A DNA stretch of 64,000 nt from CAYTGR01 sp964437445 (GCA_964437445.1 CAYTGR010000023.1:5015-69014); one strand, 5' to 3'; numbered from the stretch's first letter, positions 7,449 through 15,926 are shown. Notes: generated by a model not told the origin, from the sequence alone. Numbers and translations: made by a program.

Positions 7449-9290
7449 CTACACCCACCAGATCACCGCGACCGCCACGACTGCGATCAGGCCCATCGCC
7501 GGCAACGGGTGGGCCTCCAGCGCAGACAGGAGCCGGGCCAGCCCGGCAGCAAAGGTTTGAAGCGCGTGCCATAGGATGAGATAGAGCGGGTCGGGGTCTG
7601 TCACCCGATAGAGCGGCGCAAAAGCGCTCGCGGCCAGCTCTGAAAAGTCCACTGCGCCGACCCGGTCGCCGGCCGGCAGCGGGTCACCGCCGGTGAAGAG
7701 CGGGACACCTCCCGCCCGTGCCGGTCGCGTCGCCCCGTAGAGCGCCGCTCCCACGAGCAGCGCCCCGATGACCAGCGCCGCCCCTACCGTCACCGGCGCG
7801 CCCGCCGCTACCGTCTGCACGCCTGACCAGGAGAGCAAGACCTCCCAGGGGAAGCCGAGCGCGTGCACGGCCGGAGCCACCACCCCTTGCAGCAAAAGCT
7901 GCGGGGCCAGGCCGAAGAGCAGGCAGAGCGCCGCCAGCGTCCCCATCCCCACTCGCATGGTGGGAGCGGCCTCGTGCACCTGTTGGGGGTCCAGGCCGAC
8001 CGGCCAATCGCCGTAAAAAACGCTCACGGTGGCTTTGAGGATGTAAAAAGCGGTGAAGGTACTCACTACCCAGGCCACCAGCACCACTACCAGCGCGTGG
8101 GCTTCCAATGCGGCTGCGTAGAGCAGCCATTTGGCGACAAAACCGTTGGTCAGTGGGACGCCAACAATTGCCGCCGCTGCGATCAGCCAGATCCGCGCCG
8201 TGACCGGCATCCGCGCGGCCAGCCCGCCCAGCCGCCGCAGGTCGCGTGTCCCCGTCGCATGTTGGACCGCCCCCGCACACAGGAAAAGCGTGCCCTTGAA
8301 AAGGCCGTGGCTCAAGCAGTAGAAAAGTCCGGCCGCGACTCCCAACGGGGTGCCCAACCCCAGTCCGGTGATGATGTAACCCAGCTGGCTGATCGTGGAG
8401 TAGGCCAGCAGCCGTTTGAGATCGGTCTGCGCCAACGCGCAGAGCGCGCCCACGCAGAGCGTCACGCAGCCGAGCGCGGTCACGAGCGTGTTCCAGCCGG
8501 GTTGCCAGGGGGTCAGCGCATAAAGCCGGGCGATCAGGTAGACCCCGGCCTTGACGTAGCAGGCCGAGTGCAGCAGCGCGGAGACCGGGGTCGGCGCGTT
8601 CATGGCTTCGGGAATCCAGGTGTGCAGCGGGAAAAGCACCGATTTCGTCATCGCTGCTACCAACAGGAGGAGAAACAGACCGGTCGTGAGCGCCGCGCCG
8701 ACCGCCGGGTCAGTCCACAGGAAGGAGCCGCTTTTGACGTAGAGCAACAGGATGGCCGCTAGCAGCCCGTAACCGGCCAGGTGCGTCATCACCAGCACTT
8801 TACGCGCGCCATTGGCCGCCGCCGGTTCCTGGTACCAGAAGCCGACCAGGAAATAAGAACAGAGACCAATCACTTCCCAACTGAAATAAACCAGCAGCAG
8901 ATTGGCCGCGCAGACCAGGTTGTACATCCCGGCAATAAAGATGAGCATCAGTGCGTAGAAGCGCGCGGTTCCAGTTTCATGCTCCATGTAGCGGATGCAG
9001 TACAGCAGGATGGCGGAACCGATGCCGGTCGCCAGCAGCGCAAAGACAAGGCTCAGCCCGTCCACGTGGTAGGCGAGCGGCAGGGCGCTCTCCCACAGCC
9101 GCCAGGCGACGGTTACGGTCTGGCCGCGGGCGAGCGCCGGCAGTAGCCCCAGCACGCCGCCCAACGCGGCCAGGCCGCACAAGAACGCGACCGTGCCCCG
9201 AGCCCGGGCTGCCAGCCACCGGCCGGCGATGCCTTGCAGTAGCGCTCCGCCCACCAGGACCAGCAGCGGCCATGCGATCAACCGTTCCAC
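7449..9290 (-). CDS. Proton/sodium-translocating antiporter-like subunit, NuoL/HyfB family
   Basis: The first gene of the hydrogenase operon encodes a 613-residue, about 15-helix membrane protein of the NuoL family. Diagnostic stretches are 'ILLYCIRYMEHE', 'YFSWEVIGLCSYFLVGFW' (helix 5 Glu region), 'TKSVLFPLHTWIPEAMNAPT' (Lys helix), 'VSALLHSACYVKAGVYL', 'DLKRLLAYSTISQLGYI' and 'SHGLFKGTLFLCAGAV'. It has the NuoL C-terminal part with a predicted lateral helix and a final anchor helix. It is a distal ion-pumping subunit. Having two antiporter-like subunits (this and the NuoN-like one) places the complex closer to formate-hydrogenlyase-2/Mbh-like enzymes than to the minimal Ech type. Gene order is L-N-B-H-I-C-D. 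Confidence 0.92.
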   Translation of the reverse strand: MERLIAWPLLVLVGGALLQGIAGRWLAARARGTVAFLCGLAALGGVLGLLPALARGQTVTVAWRLWESALPLAYHVDGLSLVFALLATGIGSAILLYCIRYMEHETGTARFYALMLIFIAGMYNLVCAANLLLVYFSWEVIGLCSYFLVGFWYQEPAAANGARKVLVMTHLAGYGLLAAILLLYVKSGSFLWTDPAVGAALTTGLFLLLLVAAMTKSVLFPLHTWIPEAMNAPTPVSALLHSACYVKAGVYLIARLYALTPWQPGWNTLVTALGCVTLCVGALCALAQTDLKRLLAYSTISQLGYIITGLGLGTPLGVAAGLFYCLSHGLFKGTLFLCAGAVQHATGTRDLRRLGGLAARMPVTARIWLIAAAAIVGVPLTNGFVAKWLLYAAALEAHALVVVLVAWVVSTFTAFYILKATVSVFYGDWPVGLDPQQVHEAAPTMRVGMGTLAALCLLFGLAPQLLLQGVVAPAVHALGFPWEVLLSWSGVQTVAAGAPVTVGAALVIGALLVGAALYGATRPARAGGVPLFTGGDPLPAGDRVGAVDFSELAASAFAPLYRVTDPDPLYLILWHALQTFAAGLARLLSALEAHPLPAMGLIAVVAVAVIWWV

Positions 9291-9429
9291 GATAGGGCCT
9301 CCAAAATCAATGAGCCGTTAGCATTTAAGCGACACAGGCGACAGATTCCAGACCCCTCTGGGAGGTTAACCGTGGCCGGCGGTCTGGGATCCATGGTCAA
9401 AACCACCCTACTTCCGCTGCCCGGCTCCA

Positions 9430-9705
9430 TTATCCCCCCGCCACGACCGGGAAGATGCAGACGGTATCCTCAGCCGCGAGGGGGGTCTCCAGCCCATTCA
9501 GGTGGCGGATATCCCGCCCGTTGACCAGGACAATTACCACGTCGCTCAGCTGCCCGTCGCCGTTGAAAACTTTTTGCCGGAAGGCTGTGCCGTACCGCGC
9601 CGAGAGTGTCAGTAACAGTTCATGCACCGTCGCCACCGGAACCGGGCACTGGCGCTCTTTTTCTTTGGTCAATTCACGGATACCGGCAAAGTAAAGGATT
9701 TGCAT
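9430..9705 (-). CDS. MoaD/ThiS-family sulfur carrier protein
   Basis: A 91-residue ubiquitin-fold sulfur carrier. The start 'MQILYFAGIRELT' and the C-terminal 'CIFPVVAGG' are typical of MoaD: after adenylation and sulfuration of the terminal Gly-Gly it supplies the dithiolene sulfurs of molybdopterin or tungstopterin. It lies downstream of the AOR gene on the same strand, so an AOR-dedicated pterin supply is likely. MoaD-like genes next to AOR are common. The ATG at 9705 is preferred because the MoaD fold begins there; an in-frame start at 9720 would add five residues. No convincing ribosome binding site precedes either. A 17-bp inverted repeat separates it from AOR. Confidence 0.8.
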   Translation of the reverse strand: MQILYFAGIRELTKEKERQCPVPVATVHELLLTLSARYGTAFRQKVFNGDGQLSDVVIVLVNGRDIRHLNGLETPLAAEDTVCIFPVVAGG

Positions 9706-9727
9706 AATGGCACGAACCATGAATTAC

Positions 9728-9783
9728 GAGCCAACGAATCAACGCTGCCAGCTGAACGCGCTGACCCGTTGATTCGTTGGCTC
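9728..9783. repeat. 17-bp perfect inverted repeat between AOR and moaD-like genes
   Basis: GAGCCAACGAATCAACG at 9728-9744 pairs with its complement at 9767-9783 (22-base loop). It begins about 15 bases after the AOR stop codon on the minus strand. There is no T-tract, so a transcript-stability hairpin or a repeat-derived element is more likely than a classical terminator. The words resemble the GTTGATTCG / GACTCGTTG repeats at 19756-19803. Confidence 0.75.
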
Positions 9784-9797
9784 ATCCAGGGTGATTG

Positions 9798-11603
9798 TTA
9801 CGCCAGGCCCAGGGCCTGCAATTTTTCCGGCGTTGGAACGCCCTCCGGGGTCCAGCCGCGATGGGCATAGTACTCCGGCAGCATCTCCGGCTGGCCGCTC
9901 ACGTGGCCCTTCGCCGCGCCTGAAGGCAACGGTTCCTTGAGCAGCCGCTCGGGCAGCGTGTCATCGGCCGCCGTCAGGCCCGCCCGCAAGTTCCAGAGCC
10001 GCTCCAGGTTCCAGATGCGGTCGCCGGTCTTCATGAAGTCATCGGTGGTGTAGGTGACGCCGGTCAGGGCCGTCAACATTTCAGCCAGCTCGTCAGCGCC
10101 CAGCCCAAAGGTGGTGAAGAGACAGGCTCCGGTGGAATCCAGCGCCGCGGTCAGGTTCTGGAAGGTGATGGTCAGGTCGGCCTTGCCCTCGGTCGTCAGG
10201 TTATCCATCTTGAAGGGATTGCCGAGCACCTCCACGGAGACGGTATAGCCCCGCACGTGACAGCCGCCCCGGTTGCCTGTCGCGTAGTTTAACCCTACGC
10301 CCTGGACCGACCGGGGATCGTAGGCGGGCATCTCCTGCTTCTTGACGCTCATGGAATATTCGGGATGCTCGTAGTGCATTGCCAGGCGGTAGGACCCCTC
10401 GGCCAGCTGCATGCCGAACCCTTCGCGATAGGCGGTCTTGCGCACCAGTTCCACCAACACCTCGGCGTTGCCAAAGGTCACGGCCAGGCCGTCGGTCTCT
10501 TGGGGGGTGAGGATACCATCCTCAAACATATCCATCGCGCACGCAATGGTCGTCCCCATGGTGATCGTATCCAGTCCGAGCTCGTTGCAGACGTAGTTGG
10601 CTTTGGTGATGGCGTCCAGATCATCAATGCCGCAGTCGGGACCGAACGCCCAGGCCGATTCGTACTCTGGGCCTTCGCCTTCCCCCGCGTACTTTGGGTT
10701 CGTCACCCGGGTAGCGCGGCCGCAGGAAATGATGCAGGAGAAGCAGCCACGCGGGCGGATCAGGTGCCGGGCGGCCTGGGATTCGCCGCCGACTTTATCG
10801 GCAGTCGGGAAATAGCCGGTGTGGAAGTTGCGGGTGGGCAGACCCCCGATCTGGTTGAGAATGTTGATCAGCACATCGGTCCCGTAGACCCGCAGGCCGG
10901 TGCCGCCAACCGGGTGATCCTGGATCTTCTTGCGGGCCTTGAGCACCGCTGCTTTGAAGGCGGCCGGGTCCGCCACCGTCACCGTGCCGCTGCCGAGGAT
11001 GGCGATCGCCTTCAGGTTCTTGGAGCCCATCACCGCGCCGACGCCGCTGCGACCGGCCGCCCGGTGCATCTCGTTCATCACGTTGGCAAAGAGCACCAAT
11101 CGTTCACCCGCCGGGCCGATGCAGGCGACTTTGGCGTCCTCGTCGGTCTCGGCGCGCACCAGGTCGGTGGTATCGGGGACGGTCTGACCCCACAGGTGGC
11201 TCGCGTCGCGGATTTCCACCTGGTCATCTTTGATCCAGAGGTAAACCGGTTTCTCAGCTTTGCCTTCCACGATCAACAGATCGTAACCGGCATACTTCAG
11301 TTCCGCGCCGAAGAAACCACCGGAGTTGGAGGCGGCAATCGTGCCCGTGAGCGGACCTTTGGTCACGACATCATAGCGGCCCCCGGAGGGAGCGTAAGTG
11401 CCGGTGAATGGCCCCGGCGCAAAAATCAGCTTGTTGGCCGGGCTGAGCGGATCCACTTTAGGATCCACCTCATCGTACATCATCTTGGTTGCCAGACCGC
11501 GTGCGCCGATGAATTGTTTGGCGAGCCGCGGCGAGGTCGGTTCACGGGTAATCTGCCCCGTCGTTAAATTCACACGCAGGATGGTTCCGGTCCAGCCGTA
11601 CAT
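9798..11603 (-). CDS. aor: Tungsten-dependent aldehyde:ferredoxin oxidoreductase
   Basis: A 601-residue protein of the aldehyde:ferredoxin oxidoreductase family: aldehyde + H2O to carboxylate with reduction of ferredoxin, using a tungsto-bispterin and one [4Fe-4S] cluster. The N-terminus 'YGWTGTILRVNLTTG' and the following 'GARGLATKMMYDE' are typical. The cluster ligands appear as 'GCFSCIISCG' (C-x2-C-x3-C) and a distal Cys in 'DSTGACLFTTFG'. 'RSGVGAVMGSKNLKAI' is the family pterin-contact signature. The gene starts one base after the four-cluster ferredoxin stop codon, with GGAGGT inside the ferredoxin tail as ribosome binding site. It could run in the acid-reducing direction; which aldehyde is used cannot be told. 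Confidence 0.93.
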   Translation of the reverse strand: MYGWTGTILRVNLTTGQITREPTSPRLAKQFIGARGLATKMMYDEVDPKVDPLSPANKLIFAPGPFTGTYAPSGGRYDVVTKGPLTGTIAASNSGGFFGAELKYAGYDLLIVEGKAEKPVYLWIKDDQVEIRDASHLWGQTVPDTTDLVRAETDEDAKVACIGPAGERLVLFANVMNEMHRAAGRSGVGAVMGSKNLKAIAILGSGTVTVADPAAFKAAVLKARKKIQDHPVGGTGLRVYGTDVLINILNQIGGLPTRNFHTGYFPTADKVGGESQAARHLIRPRGCFSCIISCGRATRVTNPKYAGEGEGPEYESAWAFGPDCGIDDLDAITKANYVCNELGLDTITMGTTIACAMDMFEDGILTPQETDGLAVTFGNAEVLVELVRKTAYREGFGMQLAEGSYRLAMHYEHPEYSMSVKKQEMPAYDPRSVQGVGLNYATGNRGGCHVRGYTVSVEVLGNPFKMDNLTTEGKADLTITFQNLTAALDSTGACLFTTFGLGADELAEMLTALTGVTYTTDDFMKTGDRIWNLERLWNLRAGLTAADDTLPERLLKEPLPSGAAKGHVSGQPEMLPEYYAHRGWTPEGVPTPEKLQALGLA

Positions 11604-11604
11604 G

Positions 11605-12078
11605 TTACTTCACCTCCGCAAAGGATTCCTTGAATCGGGCAGCAAAGGCCTTTTTCTTGGAACGAGTTGCCAGCGTATCGTCCACATACTCCAGCGCCTT
11701 GTTCGGACAAAAAGCGACACACTCTGGCTCGCCGTCGCAATTGTTGCACTTGAGGATCTGGCTCGTTCTGGCATCGTAGACGGCGTTGCCGAACGGGCAG
11801 CCCAGCGTGCACATCCGGCAGCGGATGCAGCGCTTCTCGTCCCACACCACCATGCCGTCCACGCGGTGCATTGCCCCGGTCGGGCAAACATTGACGCAAC
11901 CGGCGTCCTCGCACTGCTGGCACATCATCGGCACCGAGAACCCCTCGCGTTCCCAGCTGTAGACGTGGATGCGCGCAGCGCGTGGCCGGAACTCGCCCTC
12001 GTGAGCGAAGCTGCAGGCCAGCTCGCAGTTGCGGCAGCCGGTGCAGCGATCCGGATGGATCATCAAAACTTTTGCCAT
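11605..12078 (-). CDS. AOR-associated 4x[4Fe-4S] ferredoxin-like electron-transfer subunit
   Basis: A 157-residue polyferredoxin of the HycB/CooF/DmsB type with four cysteine motifs: 'CTGCRNCELACSF', 'CQQCEDAGCVNVCP', 'CIRCRMCTLGCP' and 'CNNCDGEPECVAFCP'. This arrangement is typical of the electron-transfer subunit encoded with AOR in many anaerobes. It would relay electrons from the tungsten enzyme to ferredoxin or to a membrane acceptor such as the neighbouring hydrogenase. The ATG at 12078 has a strong AAGGAGGG four bases upstream; the longer upstream frame is not used. It is the first gene of the AOR unit and is divergent from the two-component genes. Confidence 0.9.
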   Translation of the reverse strand: MAKVLMIHPDRCTGCRNCELACSFAHEGEFRPRAARIHVYSWEREGFSVPMMCQQCEDAGCVNVCPTGAMHRVDGMVVWDEKRCIRCRMCTLGCPFGNAVYDARTSQILKCNNCDGEPECVAFCPNKALEYVDDTLATRSKKKAFAARFKESFAEVK

Positions 12079-12256
12079 GTTCCCTCCTTGCAGAATAAAA
12101 ATAAATAGGTGGCTCACAGCCTGCTGTGTTGGCACTGCCCGGCTGGAGTGTTTGAGTTTACCAGGAATAGCATAGCGCTAACAGCGCCACCATGCATCAA
12201 GCGCTCTAAGTATTTTCAGACCCGAAAGCCAGTTAGGTGAAATACCAGAAATAGGG

Positions 12257-12262
12257 TATACT
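12257..12262 (+). promoter_or_regulatory. Possible -10 box upstream of response regulator
   Basis: TATACT at 12257-12262 lies about 100 bases before the response-regulator start. The -35 region (TTAGGT around 12233-12238, 18-base spacer) is poor. The divergent space 12079-12359 should also hold the AOR-unit promoter, but no clear minus-strand promoter was found. Confidence 0.35.
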
Positions 12263-12359
12263 ATTTTTGCCGGCTTGATCGGGCGGGGGAATGTGTTGTT
12301 CTCACTTTTTGTATCCATCCCCCACCGCGCCACTTACACGGCTGATACTGAGGTATATG

Positions 12360-13040
12360 ATGCCAATCCGTATTTTGTTGGTCGAGGATCACAAAATCGT
12401 CCGCGAAGGGACCCGCCAGCTGTTGGAGCAGGTAGATTACCTGCAGGTCATCGGCGAGGCCGAAAACGGCGAAGAAGCCGTGCATCTGACCCACCAGCTG
12501 TTGCCTGACGTGGTGATTATGGATGTACGGATGCCCGGTCTCAACGGCTTAGAGGCGACGCGCGCCATCAAAGCGGCACATCCCACTATCCGGGTGCTCA
12601 TCCTCTCGGCCTATGAAGACGACCAGTATGTCTTTCCGTTGTTGGAGGCCGGTGCCAACGGCTATCTGCTCAAGACAACCGGTGGTTCCGAGCTGATCCG
12701 CGCCATCCGCACGGTCTATATGGGTGAGACGGTGTTAGACCACGAGATCGCCAGTAAACTTGCCACCCGCCTGACCCGCAAACAGATTTATCGTGCCGAG
12801 GGGATGCAGGAGGGCCTGACCGAACGCGAAGTTGAAGTACTGCGCGCCGTGGCCCAGGGGAAGAGCAACAAGGAGATCGGCGAGGCACTTTCCATCAGCC
12901 CCAACACCGTCCAGGTGCACCTGCGCAACATCTTCGGTAAGCTGGGCGTCAACGACCGCACCGAGGCCGTTGCCTATGCCCTCAGCCACGGCTGGATTAA
13001 CCTCAGTGAGCTCAATACTCCCATCTCCAGCGACGGTTGA
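12360..13040 (+). CDS. NarL/FixJ-family response regulator
   Basis: A 226-residue two-domain regulator. The receiver domain (residues about 3-120) has the acidic pair 'VED', the phosphoacceptor Asp55 in 'VVIMDVRMPG', and the conserved 'LSAYEDD' and 'YLLK' regions. The LuxR-type helix-turn-helix (about 150-215) has 'LTEREVEVLRAVAQGKSNKEIGE' and 'SPNTVQVHLRNIFGKLGV'. ATG codons occur at 12357 and 12360; the second is better spaced from TGAGG. The stop codon is 16 bases before the histidine kinase start. It is divergent from the AOR unit, so control of AOR and perhaps hydrogenase is a guess from position. Confidence 0.92.
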   Translation: MPIRILLVEDHKIVREGTRQLLEQVDYLQVIGEAENGEEAVHLTHQLLPDVVIMDVRMPGLNGLEATRAIKAAHPTIRVLILSAYEDDQYVFPLLEAGANGYLLKTTGGSELIRAIRTVYMGETVLDHEIASKLATRLTRKQIYRAEGMQEGLTEREVEVLRAVAQGKSNKEIGEALSISPNTVQVHLRNIFGKLGVNDRTEAVAYALSHGWINLSELNTPISSDG

Positions 13041-13056
13041 CGACCGCCATCCAGGC

Positions 13057-14793
13057 ATGGGCCTGCAAAAACAGCTGACCCTCGTTACCCTGTTGCCCCT
13101 GTTGCTGTTCAGCCTCCTGGTCACGCTGGTCAGCGCCTATGCCCTACGGCAGGTTTCGCTAAACCTGGCCTTGCAGCGCAACACGGCCCTGGTCCAGGTG
13201 GCGGCTGCCGGGGTTGCCGAGGAGCTGCGCGGCTATCTCTATCCGCTCCAGGCGGCGGCCGACACCCTCGTGGCCGCGGATTCGGTCGCGGCTCAGACCG
13301 CCAAGTTGAACGAGCTGGCCGGCTTCTTGAACCGCTTTGAAGGGGGTGTTGCTTTGCTGGATTCCCGCGGTGTTGCCATTGCCGCCACCCCCGGTCATGA
13401 AGAGCGCCTGGGGCTGGATTATTCTTTCCGCGCCTACTTCAAAACAATCCAGGAGACCCAACAGCCGGTTTTCTCGGCGGTTCTGCAGGAGGTTCCCTCC
13501 GGCCGTAGCGCTGTGGTTGTGGCCGTGCCGCTTCTGCGCGCGGAGCGTCTGGTTGGCGTCCTGATCGGGGTCCGTTTCCTGGGCGCCGACTCCTGGCGGC
13601 AGGACCTGGAACCCCTGCGCACCCGCCAGGGGGGGCAGGTCTACATGGTGGACGCTACCGGCACCATTATCTACCACCCTGATCCAGCGCGGTTAGGCAC
13701 TGCGCTCCCCGCTGATGCGACCCTGCGGCCGCTGCTTGACACCCGGCAACCTCAGAGCCTGCTCTGCGACTCCGTAGACCTGGGGCAACCGGCGATTACC
13801 TCGCTCGCGCCGCTGCCCGGCGTCGGCTGGACTTTGGTCATGGAAGAACCCTGGCGCGCGCTGCTGGCCCCTACGTTGCCTTTCCAATGGGCCGCAGCCG
13901 GGATTCTGGTGGTCAGCATTGCTCTTTTCCTGTATTTTTTTCTTCTGAACCTGCGCCGGGTTACACAACCCCTGATGCAGCTGGTTCAGGAAGCCGAAGC
14001 CATCCCGACCCAATCGCCATTCCAGCCACTCAAGACGCAAGGGCCGTTGGAAATCCAGGTCTTGATCAACGCGTTTAACCAAATGGTGCTGCGGTTGGAT
14101 GAACAACAGGTCACGCTGCGACAGTATGCCCTCCAGGTTTTACAGAGTCAGGAAGAGGAGCGCCGACGGGTCGCCCGCGACCTGCACGATGAAACCGTCC
14201 AGGACCTGGTGGGGCTGGTGCAGCGGATTGAGCTCTGCCGTTATGCGTTAGATCGCGACCCGGCGGCTGCCAAGCGGCGGTTGGACGAACTGCACACCTT
14301 AGTGGCCAGCCTCGTCTCTGACGTGCGCCGGCTGAGCCATAACCTCCGGCCGCTGGCGCTGGAGGATCTGGGGCTGACCGCGTCCCTGCAAATGCTCTGC
14401 CGCGAGCTGGGGCGAGACATGCCCGCCGCTCGCGTCCATTGCGAAATCGTCGGCAGTGAGCACCGGCTGACTCCCGAACTGGAGTTAACCGTTTTCCGCA
14501 CTGTACAGGAAGCGCTCAACAACGTGCGCAAACACGCCCGCACGGCCACGCAGGTGACTGTGACGCTCTTTTACGAGGAATGGGGCATCCTGACCACGGT
14601 GGAGGATAACGGCCCGGGGTTTCAGGTGCCCGAGCTGTCGGTACTGGTGCGTGAAGGGCACTTGGGGCTGGCCGGTATGTCAGAACGCGCCCGCCTCTTT
14701 GCCGGCGAACTCACCTTCGCGTCGGCGCCTGGCGCCGGCACAACCGTCACGCTGCGGTTACCTGCGCCCCGCGCGAGTAACAATTCCACATAA
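13057..14793 (+). CDS. Membrane sensor histidine kinase (HisKA_3 / NarX-like)
   Basis: A 578-residue partner of the preceding regulator. An N-terminal membrane segment (about residues 9-31) is followed by an extracytoplasmic domain of about 240 residues with dCache-like features ('LLDSRGVAIAATPGHEERLG', 'VYMVDATGTIIYHPDP'). A second membrane segment (about 285-305) and a HAMP-like linker come next. The HisKA_3 domain has His377 in 'RRRVARDLHDETVQDL', and the HATPase domain has 'EALNNVRKHA', 'VEDNGPGF' and 'GHLGLAGMSERA'. The longer upstream frame belongs to an out-of-frame reading of the regulator gene, so the ATG at 13057 before the signal-anchor is used. The periplasmic sensor ligand is unknown. 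Confidence 0.92.
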   Translation: MGLQKQLTLVTLLPLLLFSLLVTLVSAYALRQVSLNLALQRNTALVQVAAAGVAEELRGYLYPLQAAADTLVAADSVAAQTAKLNELAGFLNRFEGGVALLDSRGVAIAATPGHEERLGLDYSFRAYFKTIQETQQPVFSAVLQEVPSGRSAVVVAVPLLRAERLVGVLIGVRFLGADSWRQDLEPLRTRQGGQVYMVDATGTIIYHPDPARLGTALPADATLRPLLDTRQPQSLLCDSVDLGQPAITSLAPLPGVGWTLVMEEPWRALLAPTLPFQWAAAGILVVSIALFLYFFLLNLRRVTQPLMQLVQEAEAIPTQSPFQPLKTQGPLEIQVLINAFNQMVLRLDEQQVTLRQYALQVLQSQEEERRRVARDLHDETVQDLVGLVQRIELCRYALDRDPAAAKRRLDELHTLVASLVSDVRRLSHNLRPLALEDLGLTASLQMLCRELGRDMPAARVHCEIVGSEHRLTPELELTVFRTVQEALNNVRKHARTATQVTVTLFYEEWGILTTVEDNGPGFQVPELSVLVREGHLGLAGMSERARLFAGELTFASAPGAGTTVTLRLPAPRASNNST

Positions 14794-14909
14794 CGCCTCG
14801 CAAGCTTATTTTCACCCCCCGCTGGTGTCCACCGGGGCATGGTGAATTCCCTGCAAACCACGAAAGAGACATCCCGACGGGTGTCTCCTTTGAAAATAGC
14901 GCTTTGCTT

Positions 14910-14957
14910 GTAGTCAGGCGCTTTAGCGCCGTCCAACGCGCTGAAGCGCGTTACTAC
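14910..14957. repeat. Palindromic repeat family, copy 1
   Basis: Two adjacent hairpins (AGGCGCTTTAGCGCC and CGCGCTGAAGCGCG) enclosed by GTAGT...ACTAC arms. It belongs to the same family as 15006-15088, 16053-16101, 18201-18253, 20576-20658, 25441-25490, 25505-25557 and 27678-27727. Confidence 0.75.
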
Positions 14958-15005
14958 GAGCCAATTTTCATCCCACGGCTGGTGAACGCCAGTTCATGGG
15001 GAATT

Positions 15006-15088
15006 CCTCTGAAAATAACGCTCTGAGTTTGTAGTGAGGCGCTTTAGCGCCGTCTGAGCCGCACTGAAGCGCGGCACTACGAACCTGA
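15006..15088. repeat. Palindromic repeat family, long copy (inverted twin at 20576-20658)
   Basis: An 83-base element with two hairpins inside GTAGTG...CACTAC arms plus the flank TGAAAATAACGCTCTGAG. Its reverse complement occurs at 20576-20658 with a single mismatch, which is far closer than the other family members. Confidence 0.85.
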
Positions 15089-15229
15089 TTTTCATCCCAC
15101 CGCTGGTGAACGCCAGTTCATGGGAAATTCCCTTAAAACGCCGTCCACCCCGCGCTACAGCGCGTTATCACCGCACGTCTGAAAACGCCACTCCAGCTTT
15201 CATCTCGCCAATAGTTACTAAATTCCTAT

Positions 15230-15257
15230 TTTCTATGGGTGATCTGTGTGGTAAAAT
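15230..15257 (+). promoter_or_regulatory. Possible promoter upstream of small orphan gene
   Basis: TTTCTA at 15230-15235 and TAAAAT at 15252-15257 with 16-base spacing. It would give a leader of about 170 bases before the orphan gene at 15438. Confidence 0.3.
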
Positions 15258-15437
15258 ATAGTAAGAAAACAGTAAGAAACCGGACCCGATCCACCTTTTT
15301 ACACAAGTGAGGGTAAGATAATGGTTTTAAAGTATAGCAGAATACAGCGATGCAAGGATGTAATGCCGGTGGGTCTGTGTTATGCTGAAAGTAGACTTGG
15401 GGGAGCTCTCAGTCCACCCTCAAGCAAAGGGGGCAAA

Positions 15438-15728
15438 ATGAAGCCACAGCTTACGTTTGACGAGGCAGTCAGTTTACTGGAGCACTGGGGATTTGAGGTG
15501 CAGCCAGGGCCGCGTCCCAATGAGGTGACCGTGCTCCTGGTAGGCCCGGATTTCCGTACCTACGCCGTCTACGAAACCGCCCTCCTGCCAACCATGGCCG
15601 AAATCATGCTCCAGGTTCGGTTGTGCAACAATCGTCTGATTCCCGGCCCGCTCCAGCCGCGCCTGGTGGATGGTGTCGCTCAGCCTCAGGTGGCAGACCT
15701 GCGCCTGCCCCTGCGAGCACGGGATTAA
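15438..15728 (+). CDS. Small hypothetical protein
   Basis: A 96-residue protein beginning MKPQLTFDEAVSLLEHWG. The ATG at 15438 has AAAGGGGG seven to eight bases upstream; an upstream in-frame start at 15321 would read through low-quality coding sequence and is not used. No family was recognised. The sequence is soluble-looking with no cysteines in motifs except one near residue 64, a helix-like N-terminus, and a central beta-rich stretch ('NEVTVLLVGPDFRTYAVYET'). It stands alone between two repeat-rich gaps. That it is a real gene rests on start context and amino-acid composition only. Confidence 0.55.
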   Translation: MKPQLTFDEAVSLLEHWGFEVQPGPRPNEVTVLLVGPDFRTYAVYETALLPTMAEIMLQVRLCNNRLIPGPLQPRLVDGVAQPQVADLRLPLRARD

Positions 15729-15898
15729 CGGGCATTTTGCTTGGGCGAGCGGAACTGGTGCGATATCGAGGGTAACTTAAATATAGTGTGGCCCAGTTAC
15801 CCGGCCTGTCGCACCTGTCCCTCTCACCCATGATAACTCCATTTGTCCCCGGTAGGCTTTCCCCCTCAGCCTGCGACGAAAGTCTCTTTCAACGCCAT

Positions 15899-15926
15899 TT
15901 GACACCCCTTGCGGGATGGCTATAAT
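15899..15926 (+). promoter_or_regulatory. Near-perfect sigma-70 promoter before the methyl-transfer island
   Basis: TTGACA at 15899-15904 and TATAAT at 15921-15926, 16 bases apart. Both boxes are exact consensus. Transcription would start near 15933 and run through about 305 bases of leader to the RACo-like gene. The leader holds a 7-bp hairpin (ACCACCC/GGGTGGT near 16002-16020), one palindromic repeat at 16053-16101 and a T7 run near 16119; no known riboswitch was recognised. The rest of 15729-16237 holds nothing else that was recognised. Confidence 0.65.

Larger units (their letters stand above)
14809..15131. repeat. Degenerate tandem array of ~125-155-bp units
   Basis: The gene-free stretch 14794-15437 begins with three diverged copies of one unit, starting at 14809, 14965 and 15089. 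Each opens with TTTTCAnCCC-nGCTGGTGnnC and ACCAGTTCATGGGGAATTCC-like sequence. The first two also carry one copy of the GTAGTG...CACTAC palindromic repeat. Nothing coding is seen. Confidence 0.7.

Noticed and set aside
2767..9290. Complex I (NADH:quinone oxidoreductase)
   Set aside because: All four Ni-ligand cysteines are in the large subunit, NuoE/F/G and NuoA/J/K are absent, and the small subunit has hydrogenase-type motifs.
10365..11567. 400-residue plus-strand frame opposite the AOR gene
   Set aside because: A complement of a well-supported AOR gene with no family features; a high-GC shadow frame.
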